Shown: piece after piece, positions 1-5,616 of the stretch
Position numbering within the stretch: the stretch's first letter is position 1
How the letters are laid out: the number at the start of each line of letters is the position of its first letter
NCBI GenBank assembly: GCA_937998635.1
Contig: CALLDA010000178.1
Location: 1-6,815 of the forward strand
DNA from: an uncultured Pseudomonadales bacterium
GTDB lineage: Bacteria; Pseudomonadota; Gammaproteobacteria; Pseudomonadales; Porticoccaceae
Direction: 5' to 3'
DNA: 6,815 nt
The notes under the pieces: model-generated
What the model saw: the letters and a program-made list of their open reading frames with translations, nothing else
The model's database searches: none
Told to the model about the DNA's origin: nothing
Program-made: the position numbers and the translations under genes

Positions 1-734
1 TTTTGATAGTTAGCTATTCCAGCCTGTTTTGGGGTTATGGTTTTGTCCCTGGCAAGACTCAGTTCGTCGTCGCTAAATCCGCCCTCTGGGCCAGACAGTA
101 TCAACACCGATTCAGGAGGTTCTGGCTTAGTGGATGATTCAGCTGATGAGGTGGGCGGAGTATTGGACGCAGTGCTGGAGTAGCTGGCCATTTCGCTAAG
201 CAGATCACTGTTAGCGCAGGGGTCGAGAATAAGCCGCCAGGCTGCAGGGCTTTGTAGCGCCTGAGCAAAGGTGATCGGCAGGCTCACCGTTGGAATCATG
301 TTCTGGCCGCTTTGCTCACAGGCACTGCGAGCAACTTCCTGCCAGTGGCGAGTCTTTTTGGCAGCCCGTTCCGGTTTGAGTTTGACTTCGCTGCGCTCGG
401 TGAACAGAGGCAGGATGCTGGTGACACCCAACTCAACGGCTTTTTGAATCAGCCAGTCCATGCGATCCCCACGGGATAAACCCACCGCCAGGGTGATGAC
501 CAGCGGTGAAGGTGCGAGTCCGGTGGAAAATTGTCCAACTAAAGCTGAGGCTTTTTTTGAAGCTGTGGTGAGTAGTTGAGCGCGGTATTCACCGCCTGCA
601 CCGTTAAAGAGGATTAATCCGTCGCCCGGGCTAAATCGCAACACCGATACCAAATGTCGGGCTGCGTTTTCATCGAGGACGACCTCCTCGCCTTCAGCTA
701 AGGCCTGGTCAGTAAATATGCGGGGAGTACGCAC
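1..734 (-). CDS. rsmE: RsmE, 16S rRNA m3U1498 methyltransferase (3' end cut off by window edge)
   Basis: SAM-dependent methyltransferase of the SPOUT (trefoil-knot) superfamily that methylates N3 of U1498 in 16S rRNA of the 30S subunit. The frame is open from a GTG at 734 to the left edge, giving 244 residues. The start fits the family: the protein begins MRTPRIF, like the usual MRIPRIY. An N-terminal PUA-like part (about 1-70) is followed by the family block GLSRGDRMDWLIQKAVELG (85-103), FTERSEVK (111-118) and WQEVARSACEQS (131-142), and then the knot motif GPEGGFSDDE (215-224). The LGPR-x-LR-x-ET motif and C-terminus lie outside the window. E. coli RsmE is 243 residues, so this protein is longer: it carries a Ser/Thr/Pro-rich insert at about 184-209 and extra residues after the GPEGG motif. 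The start lies 8 nt after the metF stop with no clear Shine-Dalgarno, suggesting translational coupling to metF. The family call is secure. Confidence 0.93.
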   Translation of the reverse strand, partial: MRTPRIFTDQALAEGEEVVLDENAARHLVSVLRFSPGDGLILFNGAGGEYRAQLLTTASKKASALVGQFSTGLAPSPLVITLAVGLSRGDRMDWLIQKAVELGVTSILPLFTERSEVKLKPERAAKKTRHWQEVARSACEQSGQNMIPTVSLPITFAQALQSPAAWRLILDPCANSDLLSEMASYSSTASNTPPTSSAESSTKPEPPESVLILSGPEGGFSDDELSLARDKTITPKQAGIANYQ

Positions 735-742
735 GGAAGTAT

Positions 743-1588
743 CTAGCCAGCCTGTCGGCCTAGATTGCTGAGGATAGTTGCAATAGGCTCGACCTGATTC
801 ATGGTGTAAAAATGCAGGCCCGGCGCGCCGCCAGCGATCAGTTGCTCGCAGAGTTTGCTCACCGCCTCAATACCAAATTGCTCCACAGATTCCAGATCAT
901 CACCATATTGCGTGAGTTGCTGACTCATCCAGCGGGGAATCTCGGCACCGCAGTTGCCGGAAAATCGCGCCAGGTTCTGGAAATTGGTGATCGGCATAAT
1001 GCCGGGTACGACGGGCTGGTCGATGCCCACTTGCTGACACTGATCGATAAAATACCAATAGGCATCGATGTTGTAGAAGTATTGGGTAATGGCGGCATTA
1101 GCCCCGGCATTGAATTTCTCTTTCAACCAGTGCAGATCATCCTGGTAAGATTTTGCTTCCGGGTGAATCTCGGGATAGGCTGCGACGTGCAAGCTGAAAT
1201 GATTGCCAAAATGCTTGCGGATAAATTCAACTAATTGGTTGGCGTGAACCAGCTGCATGGCGCCACCCATGCCCGACGGCAAGTCACCGCGCAGGGCGAC
1301 AATGCGCGCTATACCGGCCTCTTGATAAGTCGTTAATAAGTCGATAACCGCTTGCTCGCTGTCACCACCAAATGACAGGTGGGGGGCGACATCGAGTCCG
1401 GCGGCACGGGTATCGATAACGATATCTCGGGTATTGTCCCGCGTGGAACCACCAGCACCATAGGTGACCGAGAAAAAGCCCGGACTAAAGCGCGCCAACT
1501 GGCTGCGGGTGGTCGCGAGCTTGTCCAGACCGGCCTCGGTTTTGGGTGGGAAAAACTCAAAGCTCAAGGGCCAGGCTTTGTTTGTCAC
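743..1588 (-). CDS. metF: MetF, 5,10-methylenetetrahydrofolate reductase
   Basis: Cytosolic FAD enzyme reducing 5,10-methylene-THF to 5-methyl-THF, the methyl donor for making methionine from homocysteine. The 281-residue TIM-barrel protein is slightly shorter than E. coli MetF (296), mostly at the N-terminus. Visible motifs are SFEFFPPK (9-16, with Glu11 equivalent to catalytic Glu28 of E. coli), YGAGGSTR (43-50), ALRGDLP (98-104, Asp102 matching the flavin/folate-site Asp120), ITQYF (167-171, Gln169 matching Gln183) and the C-terminal APGLHFYTMN (255-264). The start codon is GTG. It is supported by a GGAGA ribosome site 4 nt upstream and by its position just before the SFEFFPP strand. The gene lies 80 nt after ahcY and 8 nt before rsmE, all co-oriented, consistent with one SAM-cycle transcript. 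No missing active-site residue was seen. Confidence 0.97.
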   Translation of the reverse strand: MTNKAWPLSFEFFPPKTEAGLDKLATTRSQLARFSPGFFSVTYGAGGSTRDNTRDIVIDTRAAGLDVAPHLSFGGDSEQAVIDLLTTYQEAGIARIVALRGDLPSGMGGAMQLVHANQLVEFIRKHFGNHFSLHVAAYPEIHPEAKSYQDDLHWLKEKFNAGANAAITQYFYNIDAYWYFIDQCQQVGIDQPVVPGIMPITNFQNLARFSGNCGAEIPRWMSQQLTQYGDDLESVEQFGIEAVSKLCEQLIAGGAPGLHFYTMNQVEPIATILSNLGRQAG

Positions 1589-1592
1589 AAGA

Positions 1593-1597
1593 TCTCC
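1593..1597 (-). promoter_or_regulatory. Ribosome binding site of metF
   Basis: GGAGA on the minus strand, 4 nt before the GTG codon at 1588. It decides the start of metF, because the next in-frame residues lead directly into the conserved SFEFFPP motif and no ATG precedes that motif. The spacing is slightly short but within the usual range. Confidence 0.7.
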
Positions 1598-1609
1598 GGT
1601 CTAATTCTT

Positions 1610-1633
1610 GCCTGACGGTTTTAGCCGACGGGC
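1610..1633 (-). other. Imperfect stem-loop in the ahcY-metF gap
   Basis: On the minus strand GCCCGTCGG pairs with CCGTCAGGC around a 6-nt CTAAAA loop (7 of 9 positions paired, two mismatches). No T-run follows, so it is not a convincing terminator. It lies 12 nt upstream of the metF ribosome site and could affect mRNA stability or metF translation. The rest of the 80-nt gap holds only a 10-bp palindrome CTGGTACCAG (1655-1664). The structure may be accidental. Confidence 0.25.
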
Positions 1634-1668
1634 ATTGTTGTAGCGTTTAGCCTTCTGGTACCAGGATT

Positions 1669-3075
1669 TTAGTAACGATAGCTGTCGGGTTTAAACGGCC
1701 CGTCAATACTAACGTTGATGTAATCGGCCTGGGCTTGTGTCAACTTAGTGGTGACACCGCCAAAGCCTCGCACCATGTGCGCAGCCACTTCTTCGTCGAG
1801 GTGCTTGGGTAGGACTTCGACACGCAGTGCCTCGGCTTGTTGGCTCGGATTTTGGTCGGCAAACTTGCGTTCAAATAAATGGATTTGCGCCAGTACCTGG
1901 TTGGCAAAGGAGCCGTCCATCACCCGGCTGGGATGACCTGTGGCATTGCCCAAATTCACCAGGCGACCTTCACTCAATAGCAGAATATGGTCACCGCCAG
2001 CGGCATCTTTGGTGGCTGCACGATAGAGAGTATGAACCTGGGGTTTGACCTCTTCCCAGTACCAGTTTTCCCGCGTCCAGGCGGTTTCGATTTCGTTATC
2101 AAAGTGGCCGATATTACAGACCACAGCACCTGCTTTAAGCGCGCTCAGTATATTTCGATCACAGACATTAAGGTTGCCAGTGGCGGTGACCACCAGATCG
2201 ATCTGGCCTAACAAGCTGGCATCGACACTTTTGGCGGTGCCATCGTTGATGCCGTCGATAAAGGGTGAGGAGACCTCAAAGCCATCCATGCAGGCCTGCA
2301 TGGCGCAAATGGGGTCGACTTCACTAACCCGGACGATCATGCCTTCCTGGCGGAGTGACTGTGCGGAGCCTTTGCCGACGTCGCCATAACCAATGACCAG
2401 GGCTTTTTTGCCTGCTAACAAATGATCGGTGGCCCGCTTGATGGCGTCGTTGAGGCTGTGTCGACAACCGTACTTGTTGTCATTTTTTGATTTGGTGACC
2501 GAATCATTGACGTTGATGGCAGGCACTTTGAGTTCGCCTTTAGTCAGCATTTCGTAGAGACGATGCACTCCAGTGGTGGTTTCCTCGGTGATGCCGTGGA
2601 CATTGTTAAGTACCTGCGGGTATTTATCATGGAGGATAGCGGTCAAGTCACCGCCGTCGTCGAGGATCATATTAGCGTCCCAGGGTTGGCCATCCTTAAG
2701 GATAGTCTGCTCGATACACCAGTCGTATTCTTCCTCAGTTTCACCCTTCCAGGCGTAGACCGCGACACCACTGTGGGCGATGGCCGCCGCCGCATGATCC
2801 TGGGTGGAGAAAATATTGCACGACGACCAGCGCACTTCAGCGCCCAGAGCCTCGAGAGTCTCGATCAGTACAGCGGTCTGGATGGTCATATGGATGCAAC
2901 CGAGGATTTTCGCGTCAGCCAGAGGCTGTAAGGCGTGGTATTTCTCTCGGATAGCCATTAGTGCGGGCATTTCAGTTTCGGCGATTTCAATTTCCCTGCG
3001 ACCCCAGTCGGCCAGGCTTATGTCGGCAACCTTAAAGTCGGGTTTCAGATCAGTGGCGTTCGCGAAGTTGCTCAT
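1669..3075 (-). CDS. ahcY: AhcY (SahH), S-adenosylhomocysteine hydrolase
   Basis: Cytosolic NAD-dependent enzyme, normally a tetramer, that reversibly splits S-adenosylhomocysteine into homocysteine and adenosine. This removes the product inhibitor of methyltransferases. The 468 residues match the bacterial long form; shorter homologues of about 430 lack an insert in the region around 110-155. The substrate domain includes GCIHMTIQTAVLIETL (59-74), SCNIFSTQDHAAAA (85-98), ILDDGGDLT (137-145), GITEETTTGV (161-170) and NVNDSVTKSKNDNKYGCR (188-205), which hold the catalytic Lys/Asp residues of the family. The NAD fold has the glycine motif GYGDVGKG (229-236), followed by TATGN (297-301) and NIGHFDNEI (321-329). 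The C-terminal tail FKPDSYRY (461-468) supplies the conserved Lys and Tyr that reach the neighbouring subunit's NAD. The ATG start has an AAGGA ribosome site 8 nt upstream. The gene is 77 nt after metK. I looked in that gap for the SAH riboswitch and did not find its conserved core. Confidence 0.98.
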   Translation of the reverse strand: MSNFANATDLKPDFKVADISLADWGRREIEIAETEMPALMAIREKYHALQPLADAKILGCIHMTIQTAVLIETLEALGAEVRWSSCNIFSTQDHAAAAIAHSGVAVYAWKGETEEEYDWCIEQTILKDGQPWDANMILDDGGDLTAILHDKYPQVLNNVHGITEETTTGVHRLYEMLTKGELKVPAINVNDSVTKSKNDNKYGCRHSLNDAIKRATDHLLAGKKALVIGYGDVGKGSAQSLRQEGMIVRVSEVDPICAMQACMDGFEVSSPFIDGINDGTAKSVDASLLGQIDLVVTATGNLNVCDRNILSALKAGAVVCNIGHFDNEIETAWTRENWYWEEVKPQVHTLYRAATKDAAGGDHILLLSEGRLVNLGNATGHPSRVMDGSFANQVLAQIHLFERKFADQNPSQQAEALRVEVLPKHLDEEVAAHMVRGFGGVTTKLTQAQADYINVSIDGPFKPDSYRY

Positions 3076-3152
3076 GTTAGATGTCCTTAACGATTGGGTT
3101 TAGATAGTGCCTGCTTTGCACACATTCGGGTAGGTTTAGGCAGAGCTCAGGC
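3076..3152 (-). other. metK-ahcY intergenic gap, no recognised element
   Basis: This 77-nt spacer holds the ahcY ribosome site (AAGGA, 3084-3088) and only weak pairing: GTGTGC and GCA..CAC around an AAA loop with a 2-nt bulge near 3109-3125. There is no intrinsic terminator (no GC stem followed by T-run) and no recognisable SAH or SAM riboswitch core. Read-through from metK into ahcY therefore appears possible. Confidence 0.4.
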
Positions 3153-4307
3153 TTAGATCGCCGCCCGTAATGCCTCGGCTTTATCTGTCTTTTCCCATGT
3201 GAAGTCGGGTTCTTCACGACCAAAATGGCCATAAGCAGCGGTATTCTGGTAGATCGGTCGTTTCAGGTTGAGCATCTCCACCAATCCCGCCGGACGCAGA
3301 TCAAAATGCTCGTGGACGAGCTCGACGATGCGCTGATCCGAACATTTCCCGGTGCCATAAGTATTGACACTAATCGAGGTCGGTTCTGCGACGCCGATAG
3401 CGTAGGAGACCTGAATTTCGCAGCGCTCAGCGAGGCCTGCAGCAACGATATTTTTAGCCACATAACGACTCGCATAGGCCGCAGAGCGGTCAACTTTCGA
3501 GGGGTCTTTGCCGGAGAACGCGCCGCCGCCGTGGTGGGCCATGCCGCCATAGGTATCAACAATAATTTTGCGCCCGGTCAGGCCGCAGTCGCCCATGGGG
3601 CCGCCAATCACGAACAAGCCAGTTGGGTTGATGTGATACAGGGTATCTTTGTGCAGCCATTCTGCGGGCAACACCGGTTTGATAATTTCTTCCCGCACAG
3701 CCTCCTGTAAATCGGCCAGGGAAATATCTGGGTCGTGCTGAGTAGACAGCACCACTGCATCAACGGCGACGGGAGAGCCATTCTCATAACGCAAGGTCAC
3801 CTGGCTTTTGGCATCCGGGCGCAGCCAGGGCAAAACTTTGTGCTTGCGCAAATGTGCCTGTCGTTCGACCAGACGGTGTGAATAGTAGATCGGTGCAGGC
3901 ATCAGCACCTCGGTTTCGTTGGTGGCATAACCAAACATGAGGCCCTGATCTCCGGCACCCTGCTCTTTGTCATCGGCCTCATCGACGCCCATGGCGATGT
4001 CGCCAGATTGCTTGCCAATGGCATTGATCACTGCGCAGGAAGCACCATCGAAGCCAACCTCTGAGCAGTCATAACCAATGTCGAGAATCACCTGACGGAC
4101 GATCTCTTCAAGATCCACATAGGTCCTGGTTCGCACTTCTCCGGCAATTATCGCCATACCGGTTTTGACCATGGTCTCCACCGCTACCCGAGAGTTGGGA
4201 TCGTCGGTGAGCATGGCGTCGACAACGGCGTCAGAAATTTGATCGGCCATTTTATCGGGATGGCCTTCGGATACGGATTCAGATGTAAAAACACTATATT
4301 GACTCAT
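3153..4307 (-). CDS. metK: MetK, S-adenosylmethionine synthetase
   Basis: Cytosolic enzyme that makes S-adenosylmethionine from methionine and ATP, releasing phosphate and pyrophosphate; it needs Mg2+ and K+ and works as a tetramer. Length is 384 residues, the same as E. coli MetK. Motifs in order are SEGHPDK (13-19, with the ATP-site His16 and Mg-site Asp18), the signature GAGDQGLMFGYA (117-128), HINPTGLFVIGGPMGD (225-240), the phosphate-binding loop GGGAFSGKDPSKVDRSAAY (260-278), and YGHFGRE near the C-terminus. The ATG start follows an AGGAA ribosome site 9 nt upstream. It is the first enzyme gene after the ArsR-methyltransferase regulator, separated by a 102-nt leader with tandem repeats. 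No MetJ met-boxes (AGACGTCT-like tandem 8-mers) were seen upstream, so control by the adjacent regulator is more likely than the enterobacterial MetJ route. Confidence 0.98.
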   Translation of the reverse strand: MSQYSVFTSESVSEGHPDKMADQISDAVVDAMLTDDPNSRVAVETMVKTGMAIIAGEVRTRTYVDLEEIVRQVILDIGYDCSEVGFDGASCAVINAIGKQSGDIAMGVDEADDKEQGAGDQGLMFGYATNETEVLMPAPIYYSHRLVERQAHLRKHKVLPWLRPDAKSQVTLRYENGSPVAVDAVVLSTQHDPDISLADLQEAVREEIIKPVLPAEWLHKDTLYHINPTGLFVIGGPMGDCGLTGRKIIVDTYGGMAHHGGGAFSGKDPSKVDRSAAYASRYVAKNIVAAGLAERCEIQVSYAIGVAEPTSISVNTYGTGKCSDQRIVELVHEHFDLRPAGLVEMLNLKRPIYQNTAAYGHFGREEPDFTWEKTDKAEALRAAI

Positions 4308-4324
4308 TTTATAAGGTTCCTGGC

Positions 4325-4390
4325 CTACATTGTGCGGTTGTAAGTTGTGCGCTTGTAAAGTGTCTGGTTATAAACTATCAGGTAATACAA
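4325..4390 (-). CDS. Possible 21-codon leader peptide upstream of metK
   Basis: A small frame starting at TTG (4388-4390) and ending at TAG (4325-4327), 17 nt before the metK ATG. It is built from the 15-bp tandem repeats, so the predicted peptide is also repetitive: five-residue units of the form x-Tyr-Asn/Lys-Arg/Gln-Thr, ending in a single Met before the stop. An AGGA lies 9 nt before the TTG. Supporting points are that the repeat length is a multiple of three, that no stop interrupts the frame, and that the second codon of each unit varies only between the two Tyr codons. Against it are the rare start codon, the very short length and the fact that any 15-bp repeat without a stop gives such a frame. 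If translated it could be a leader peptide affecting metK expression; the function is unknown and it may not be a gene. Confidence 0.22.
   Translation of the reverse strand: MYYLIVYNQTLYKRTTYNRTM
4331..4390. repeat. Four imperfect 15-bp tandem repeats in the metK leader
   Basis: Units begin at 4331 (TGTGCGGTTGTAAGT), 4346 (TGTGCGCTTGTAAAG), 4361 (TGTCTGGTTATAAAC) and 4376 (TATCAGGTAATACAA) on the plus strand, with an exact 15-bp period. The first two differ at three positions. The fourth matches the third at 10 of 15. A minus-strand -10-like TATAAC (4367-4372) lies inside the third unit, but no good -35 is seen. The array could be a set of half-sites for a DNA-binding protein such as the upstream ArsR-type regulator, a repeated RNA element, or a repeat-coded peptide. 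It is too short, and has no spacers, to be a CRISPR. Confidence 0.75.
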
Positions 4391-4400
4391 TGGCTTACGT

Positions 4401-4424
4401 CCTGCCCGGTTAACTCCCGGCAGG
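4401..4424 (-). other. Stem-loop over the stop codon of the regulator gene
   Basis: CCTGCCCGG (4401-4409) pairs with CCCGGCAGG (4416-4424): six base pairs, one C-C mismatch, two more pairs, and a 6-nt loop containing the TAA stop complement. In the minus-strand transcript no U-run follows, so it is not a standard terminator. Its 3' arm ends in the AGG of a possible ribosome site for the small frame in the metK leader. Ribosomes finishing the regulator gene would melt it. It may couple translation or protect the mRNA end; the role is inferred. Confidence 0.5.
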
Positions 4425-5414
4425 TTTCAAAAATTGCCGCAGCTGGATACGAAAGCCGTTGCGTTGGGTGAGAAACTGGCTTTTGCCCTCGTCCAAACCG
4501 GCGGCTTTAGCCCAAATGGCTAGCTCCTCTGGACAGAACCCTAACCATAGATCGCCGCAGGCCGAATGTGCCCAGTCCTGATCGTGCTGGCAGAGTTCAG
4601 TGACGATTAGCGCGCCGCCATCATTGAGCAGGGCACCAATCGCTTTGAGCGTGTCTGCGGGCTGGGCGATGTGGTGGAGGACCATATTCAGGGTGATTAT
4701 ATCGACTTTAATGACCTTACTTAGCGCGCTGATATCACCGAGCAAAAATTCGATATTGGTAATGTCTTTGCTAGTGGCCAGGGTTTTGGACCGTTCGAGC
4801 ATTGGCTCAGAATTGTCCAGGGCAATGACTTTTTTATAGCGCGCTGCCAGTTCAGGCAGTAAGTCGCCCTCACCGGGGCCGATCTCCAGCGCGGTTTTAG
4901 TCTCTGGCAAGTCTAATTCGTCAATCAGCTGGATCACGCTATCACCGTATTGACTGTAACTGGCGATCAAATCCTGTTGTTCCCGAAAGCGCTCGGCATT
5001 GTTGCGGAAAAACGCCTGGGAGCTTTCGGCCCGTTCCTGGTGGATGGTCTCTATGCCCCGTTCAATATCGTTTTCGACAGGGCATTGGTCGAGCTGGGTA
5101 AATATTTGTTGGCGAAGTAGATCCAGGCCGTCCTGTTCATAGTAACTGCGGCGGTAGAAAATACAGGTGCCTTCTCGACGAAAGGTGACCAGACCGGCTT
5201 TGGAGAGAATCTTCAGGTGATGACTCATGGCTGGCTGGCGGATGCTGAATATACGGCTTAACTCCAGCACCCCGAAGGCATCGCGCTGTAAGATGCGCAG
5301 GATTTTTGCGCGCAGTTCATCACCGGCTGCTTTTAATACCGCGGTGGCGAGACCTAGCGAAAGTTCTGGATCGATGCTGTTCTTTGTTGTGGTCGGAGTT
5401 GTTGGCGCTTTCAT
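4410..5414 (-). CDS. ArsR-type HTH regulator fused to a SAM-dependent methyltransferase domain (SahR-like)
   Basis: Predicted transcriptional regulator of the SAM/methionine cycle. From the ATG at 5414 it has 334 residues. A winged-helix ArsR domain occupies about 17-89, with recognition helix QPAMSHHLKILSKAGLV (60-76) and wing RREGTCIFYRR (79-89). The ArsR metal-binding Cys motif (ELCVC) is absent; the equivalent stretch reads VLELSRIF, so metal sensing is unlikely. A linker (about 100-165) leads to a class I methyltransferase fold with motif I LEIGPGEGDLL (176-186), an acidic residue ending strand 2 (LDNS, about 199-202), GDIS (226-229) and LNMVLHH (242-248). The neighbours metK, ahcY and metF suggest the SAM fold senses SAM or SAH. 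The position matches the P. aeruginosa gene between metK and tktA (PA0547, recalled). Longer starts at ATG 5447 or TTG 5450 are possible, but none has a Shine-Dalgarno, and homologues as recalled begin near the chosen ATG. Whether it methylates anything is unknown. Confidence 0.88.
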   Translation of the reverse strand: MKAPTTPTTTKNSIDPELSLGLATAVLKAAGDELRAKILRILQRDAFGVLELSRIFSIRQPAMSHHLKILSKAGLVTFRREGTCIFYRRSYYEQDGLDLLRQQIFTQLDQCPVENDIERGIETIHQERAESSQAFFRNNAERFREQQDLIASYSQYGDSVIQLIDELDLPETKTALEIGPGEGDLLPELAARYKKVIALDNSEPMLERSKTLATSKDITNIEFLLGDISALSKVIKVDIITLNMVLHHIAQPADTLKAIGALLNDGGALIVTELCQHDQDWAHSACGDLWLGFCPEELAIWAKAAGLDEGKSQFLTQRNGFRIQLRQFLKPAGS

Positions 5415-5427
5415 AGGGCGGGAGAAT

Positions 5428-5433
5428 ACTATA
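5428..5433 (-). promoter_or_regulatory. Possible -10 box of the regulator operon promoter
   Basis: TATAGT on the minus strand (5 of 6 match to TATAAT), 13 nt before the ATG at 5414, inside the 8-bp palindrome ACTATAGT (5428-5435). The -35 region (about 5450-5456, TTATTT/TTTATT) is weak. If used, transcription would begin only about 7 nt before the ATG, giving a nearly leaderless mRNA. That would explain the missing ribosome site and argue against the longer starts at 5447 and 5450. A regulator binding the palindrome would block the promoter. Confidence 0.35.
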
Positions 5434-5471
5434 GTTTTACATAACATCAAAATAAATCGATGCAGAAAACT

Positions 5472-5485
5472 GTCAATTAATTAAC
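5472..5485. promoter_or_regulatory. 14-bp near-palindrome in the divergent control region
   Basis: GTCAATTAATTAAC is symmetric except for one pair of positions (third and twelfth). It lies between the divergent regulator operon and transketolase gene, about 58 bp upstream of the regulator ATG and 132 bp upstream of the transketolase ATG. ArsR-family dimers bind AT-rich inverted repeats, so it is a candidate operator. AT-rich palindromes also arise by chance, and no second copy was found in front of metK. Confidence 0.3.
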
Positions 5486-5557
5486 GTTTTACGTGATTTC
5501 CCGTTGGAAAATGCTGGAATGGTCAGAAATATCCTTGTGTCGACCTGCAATCCTTTA

Positions 5558-5596
5558 CTGGTGCCAGCCGGTGGGGGAAAATAGCCACCCTTTTTT
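5558..5596 (+). other. Hairpin with T-run in the transketolase leader
   Basis: GGTGG (5570-5574) can pair with CCACC (5585-5589) around a 10-nt loop, followed almost directly by six T (5591-5596). This resembles a weak intrinsic terminator just upstream of the transketolase ribosome site. A second GGTG at 5560-5563, within CTGGTGCCAG (5558-5567), could compete for the same CACC, as in an attenuator. The 5-bp stem is short, so termination would be inefficient at best. No clear -35/-10 pair was found for this gene; TTGGAA at 5504-5509 is the best partial -35 candidate. Confidence 0.25.
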
Positions 5597-5605
5597 GCCC
5601 CTCCC

Positions 5606-5610
5606 AGGAG
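5606..5610 (+). promoter_or_regulatory. Ribosome binding site of transketolase
   Basis: AGGAG, 6 nt before the ATG at 5617. This strong match fixes the start; residue numbering from this ATG then agrees exactly with E. coli TktA at His26, His66, Arg358, Asp381 and Ser385. Confidence 0.8.
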
Positions 5611-5616
5611 CCAAGC

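Noticed and set aside
812..1234. Plus-strand open frame of 140 codons inside metF
   Set aside because: It lies fully antisense to a well-supported metF, and its translation shows no recognisable family.
1655..1664. 10-bp palindrome after ahcY as a terminator
   Set aside because: CTGGTACCAG has no loop and no following T-run, so it is too small to act as a terminator.
3076..3152. SAH riboswitch upstream of ahcY
   Set aside because: The gap is about the right size, but I could not find the conserved GC-rich paired core expected of the SAH riboswitch; pairing is weak. A covariance-model search would settle it.
3225..3710. Plus-strand open frame of 161 codons inside metK
   Set aside because: Antisense shadow of metK coding sequence with no ribosome site or recognisable domain.
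4331..4390. CRISPR array
   Set aside because: Units are contiguous, 15 bp long, have no spacers and no cas genes nearby.
4308..4409. SAM riboswitch or MetJ boxes upstream of metK
   Set aside because: No SAM-I, SAM-II or SAM-IV-like core and no tandem AGACGTCT-like boxes were seen; the gap is dominated by the 15-bp repeats.
5415..5450. Longer N-terminus of the regulator (TTG at 5450 or ATG at 5447)
   Set aside because: No ribosome site, a rare start codon in one case, a likely -10 box within the segment, and no family match in the extra 12 residues.
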